Shown here one piece after another: positions 63,253 to 64,000 of a stretch of DNA of 64,000 nt. The notes beneath the pieces were generated by a model, which did no database searches, was not told the DNA's origin, and saw nothing but the letters and a program-made list of their open reading frames with translations. Position 1 is the stretch's first letter, and the number at the start of each line of letters is the position of its first letter. The position numbers were made by a program, and so were the translations under genes. This stretch comes from Gammaproteobacteria bacterium Ga0077536 (GTDB taxonomy: Bacteria; Pseudomonadota; Gammaproteobacteria; Ga0077536), in assembly GCA_001464935.1 (NCBI GenBank), contig LNEL01000037.1, positions 39,274 through 103,273 on the forward strand. The letters are read 5' to 3'.

Positions 63253-63558
63253 CTATCGCCATCTGCGTTTCGACTTGCGTTCTGGCCAATCGGCACCGCC
63301 CTCGTCGGCGAGAAATCCCAGCAGCAGAGAGCGGATCTGAGATGCGAGAGTGCCTAGGCCACAAAGCAGAATAAATGCGCTCTTATCATCTGGACGCATG
63401 CTGGAGTCCCACCAGTACTGAAACCCACCCGCCAGCACAAGAAGCGCACCCAGAAGGCCGAACACAAGCATCTGGACCACCCGACTGGCAGTTCCCGATG
63501 GCAAGAAGAAAAACGACACCCAAGCAGCCGCGACGATGAGCAATGCAAAAATCTTCAT
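63253..63558 (-). CDS. Small membrane protein of unknown function
   Basis: 101 residues from the ATG at 63558 (MKIFALLIVAAAWVSFFFLP). It has two or three membrane segments (also RVVQMLVFGLLGALLVLAGG and FILLCGLGTLASQIRSLLLG) and a basic tail (PERKSKRRWR). The frame is open to 63834, and part of that (VATHEEADFIRSPAIDDLPF) looks protein-like, perhaps a remnant of another gene. Confidence 0.6.
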   Translation of the reverse strand: MKIFALLIVAAAWVSFFFLPSGTASRVVQMLVFGLLGALLVLAGGFQYWWDSSMRPDDKSAFILLCGLGTLASQIRSLLLGFLADEGGADWPERKSKRRWR

Positions 63559-63929
63559 GCACGTCCTTGTTGCACGCGCTGGGTCCGCTTTCGGAAAAAA
63601 AGCGTGCCGATGGTTTGTGGAGACGTCTGACGATGCTGTCGAAAAAGTCGGGCGTTGGCAAATGCACCAGACTTCGAGGGTCGCTTGATCCCTCTCGAAG
63701 GGCAGGTCGTCGATTGCAGGGCTTCTGATGAAGTCGGCTTCTTCATGCGTGGCGACGAAAGTTTGAGGACAGGGGCTTCCTGCAGCCTCACGAGGCTGTA
63801 GAAAAACTCTGCGGTCGAGAGCCAACGCCACCATGAGCCGCGTGCGCTTCGCACGGAGCGTTCAGCAATGCCAAACAGTGTCGCCTGTCGTAGCCCGGAT
63901 GAAGCATCGCGCTGAGGGATCCCCACGAA
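63559..63929. other. Gene-poor stretch with a repeat and possible transposon end
   Basis: Two similar motifs, CTGTCGAAAAAGTC near 63635 and CTGTAGAAAAACTC near 63797, resemble ends of IS1182-type elements, but no transposase is present. 63890-63924 is a copy of the GTAGCCCGGATGAAGCATCG dispersed repeat. GC content is lower than in the neighbouring genes. Confidence 0.35.
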
Positions 63930-64000
63930 TCAGGCGCATTCGGCGTGTGCATGGATGATGAAGGGCAGGGCCTTCATGGCGTCTCGTAACGCACTGCGAG
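63930..64000 (-). CDS. C-terminal end of a gene leaving the window
   Basis: Minus-strand codons from the right edge read RSALRDAMKALPFIIHAHAECA then TGA at 63930-63932. The composition looks coding, but only 22 residues are visible, so no function can be given. Confidence 0.3.
   Translation of the reverse strand, partial: RSALRDAMKALPFIIHAHAECA

Noticed and set aside
63559..63929. An insertion sequence
   Set aside because: Only short end-like motifs are seen; no transposase or target duplication.

Overview
The window is GC-rich (roughly two thirds G+C by eye) and comes from a Gram-negative proteobacterium. The evidence is outer-membrane barrel proteins, lipoproteins, two-partner secretion and PEP-CTERM/PrsT proteins. 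The mix of aromatic catabolism, thiolase-like, MaoC, LLM and SnoaL-type enzymes with many dispersed palindromic repeats resembles high-GC hydrocarbon- or steroid-degrading Gammaproteobacteria (Nevskiales/Steroidobacter-like). That placement is inference. No rRNA, tRNA, CRISPR array or intact transposon was seen.

Left part (1-10 kb): a thiolase-like gene runs off the left edge. Divergent from it is a dmp-type phenol degradation operon in the order K-L-M-N-O-P-Q-B-C-E-H: a six-part diiron phenol hydroxylase, a rescue ferredoxin, catechol 2,3-dioxygenase, hydroxymuconic semialdehyde dehydrogenase, oxopentenoate hydratase and oxalocrotonate decarboxylase. Genes D, F, G, I and the regulator DmpR are not here.

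10-20 kb: a minus-strand group of thioesterase, a small coupled ORF and a soluble GAF/PAS hybrid histidine kinase; an LLM-type oxidoreductase; a serine hydrolase; a 5-formyl-THF cyclo-ligase fused to a helical C-terminal domain; a SnoaL-like protein; and a beta-barrel porin-like protein.

20-41 kb: a two-partner secretion locus dominates, with a 4,791-residue LktA-type filamentous adhesin (14.4 kb) and its TpsB transporter. An OmpR-type regulator and a membrane hybrid kinase follow. The adhesin holds a long series of divergent glycine-rich modules, three Phe-rich amphipathic segments and a single pair of cysteines.

41-64 kb: mostly single genes and short operons. They include a MATE pump, a DUF924 protein, a DsbA/FrnE-like protein, a SnoaL/flavin monooxygenase divergent pair, a lipoprotein, a PEP-CTERM protein with PrsT, a second serine hydrolase, a MaoC-like hydratase, copC-copD-lipoprotein, DUF488, and a two-PNPOx-plus-MFS operon. 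At 55.0 kb there is a compact transcription unit for a 24-residue peptide. It has an exceptionally long Shine-Dalgarno match and a near-perfect intrinsic terminator, and is the most unusual small element here. Three families of dispersed palindromic repeats occupy the gene-free stretches.
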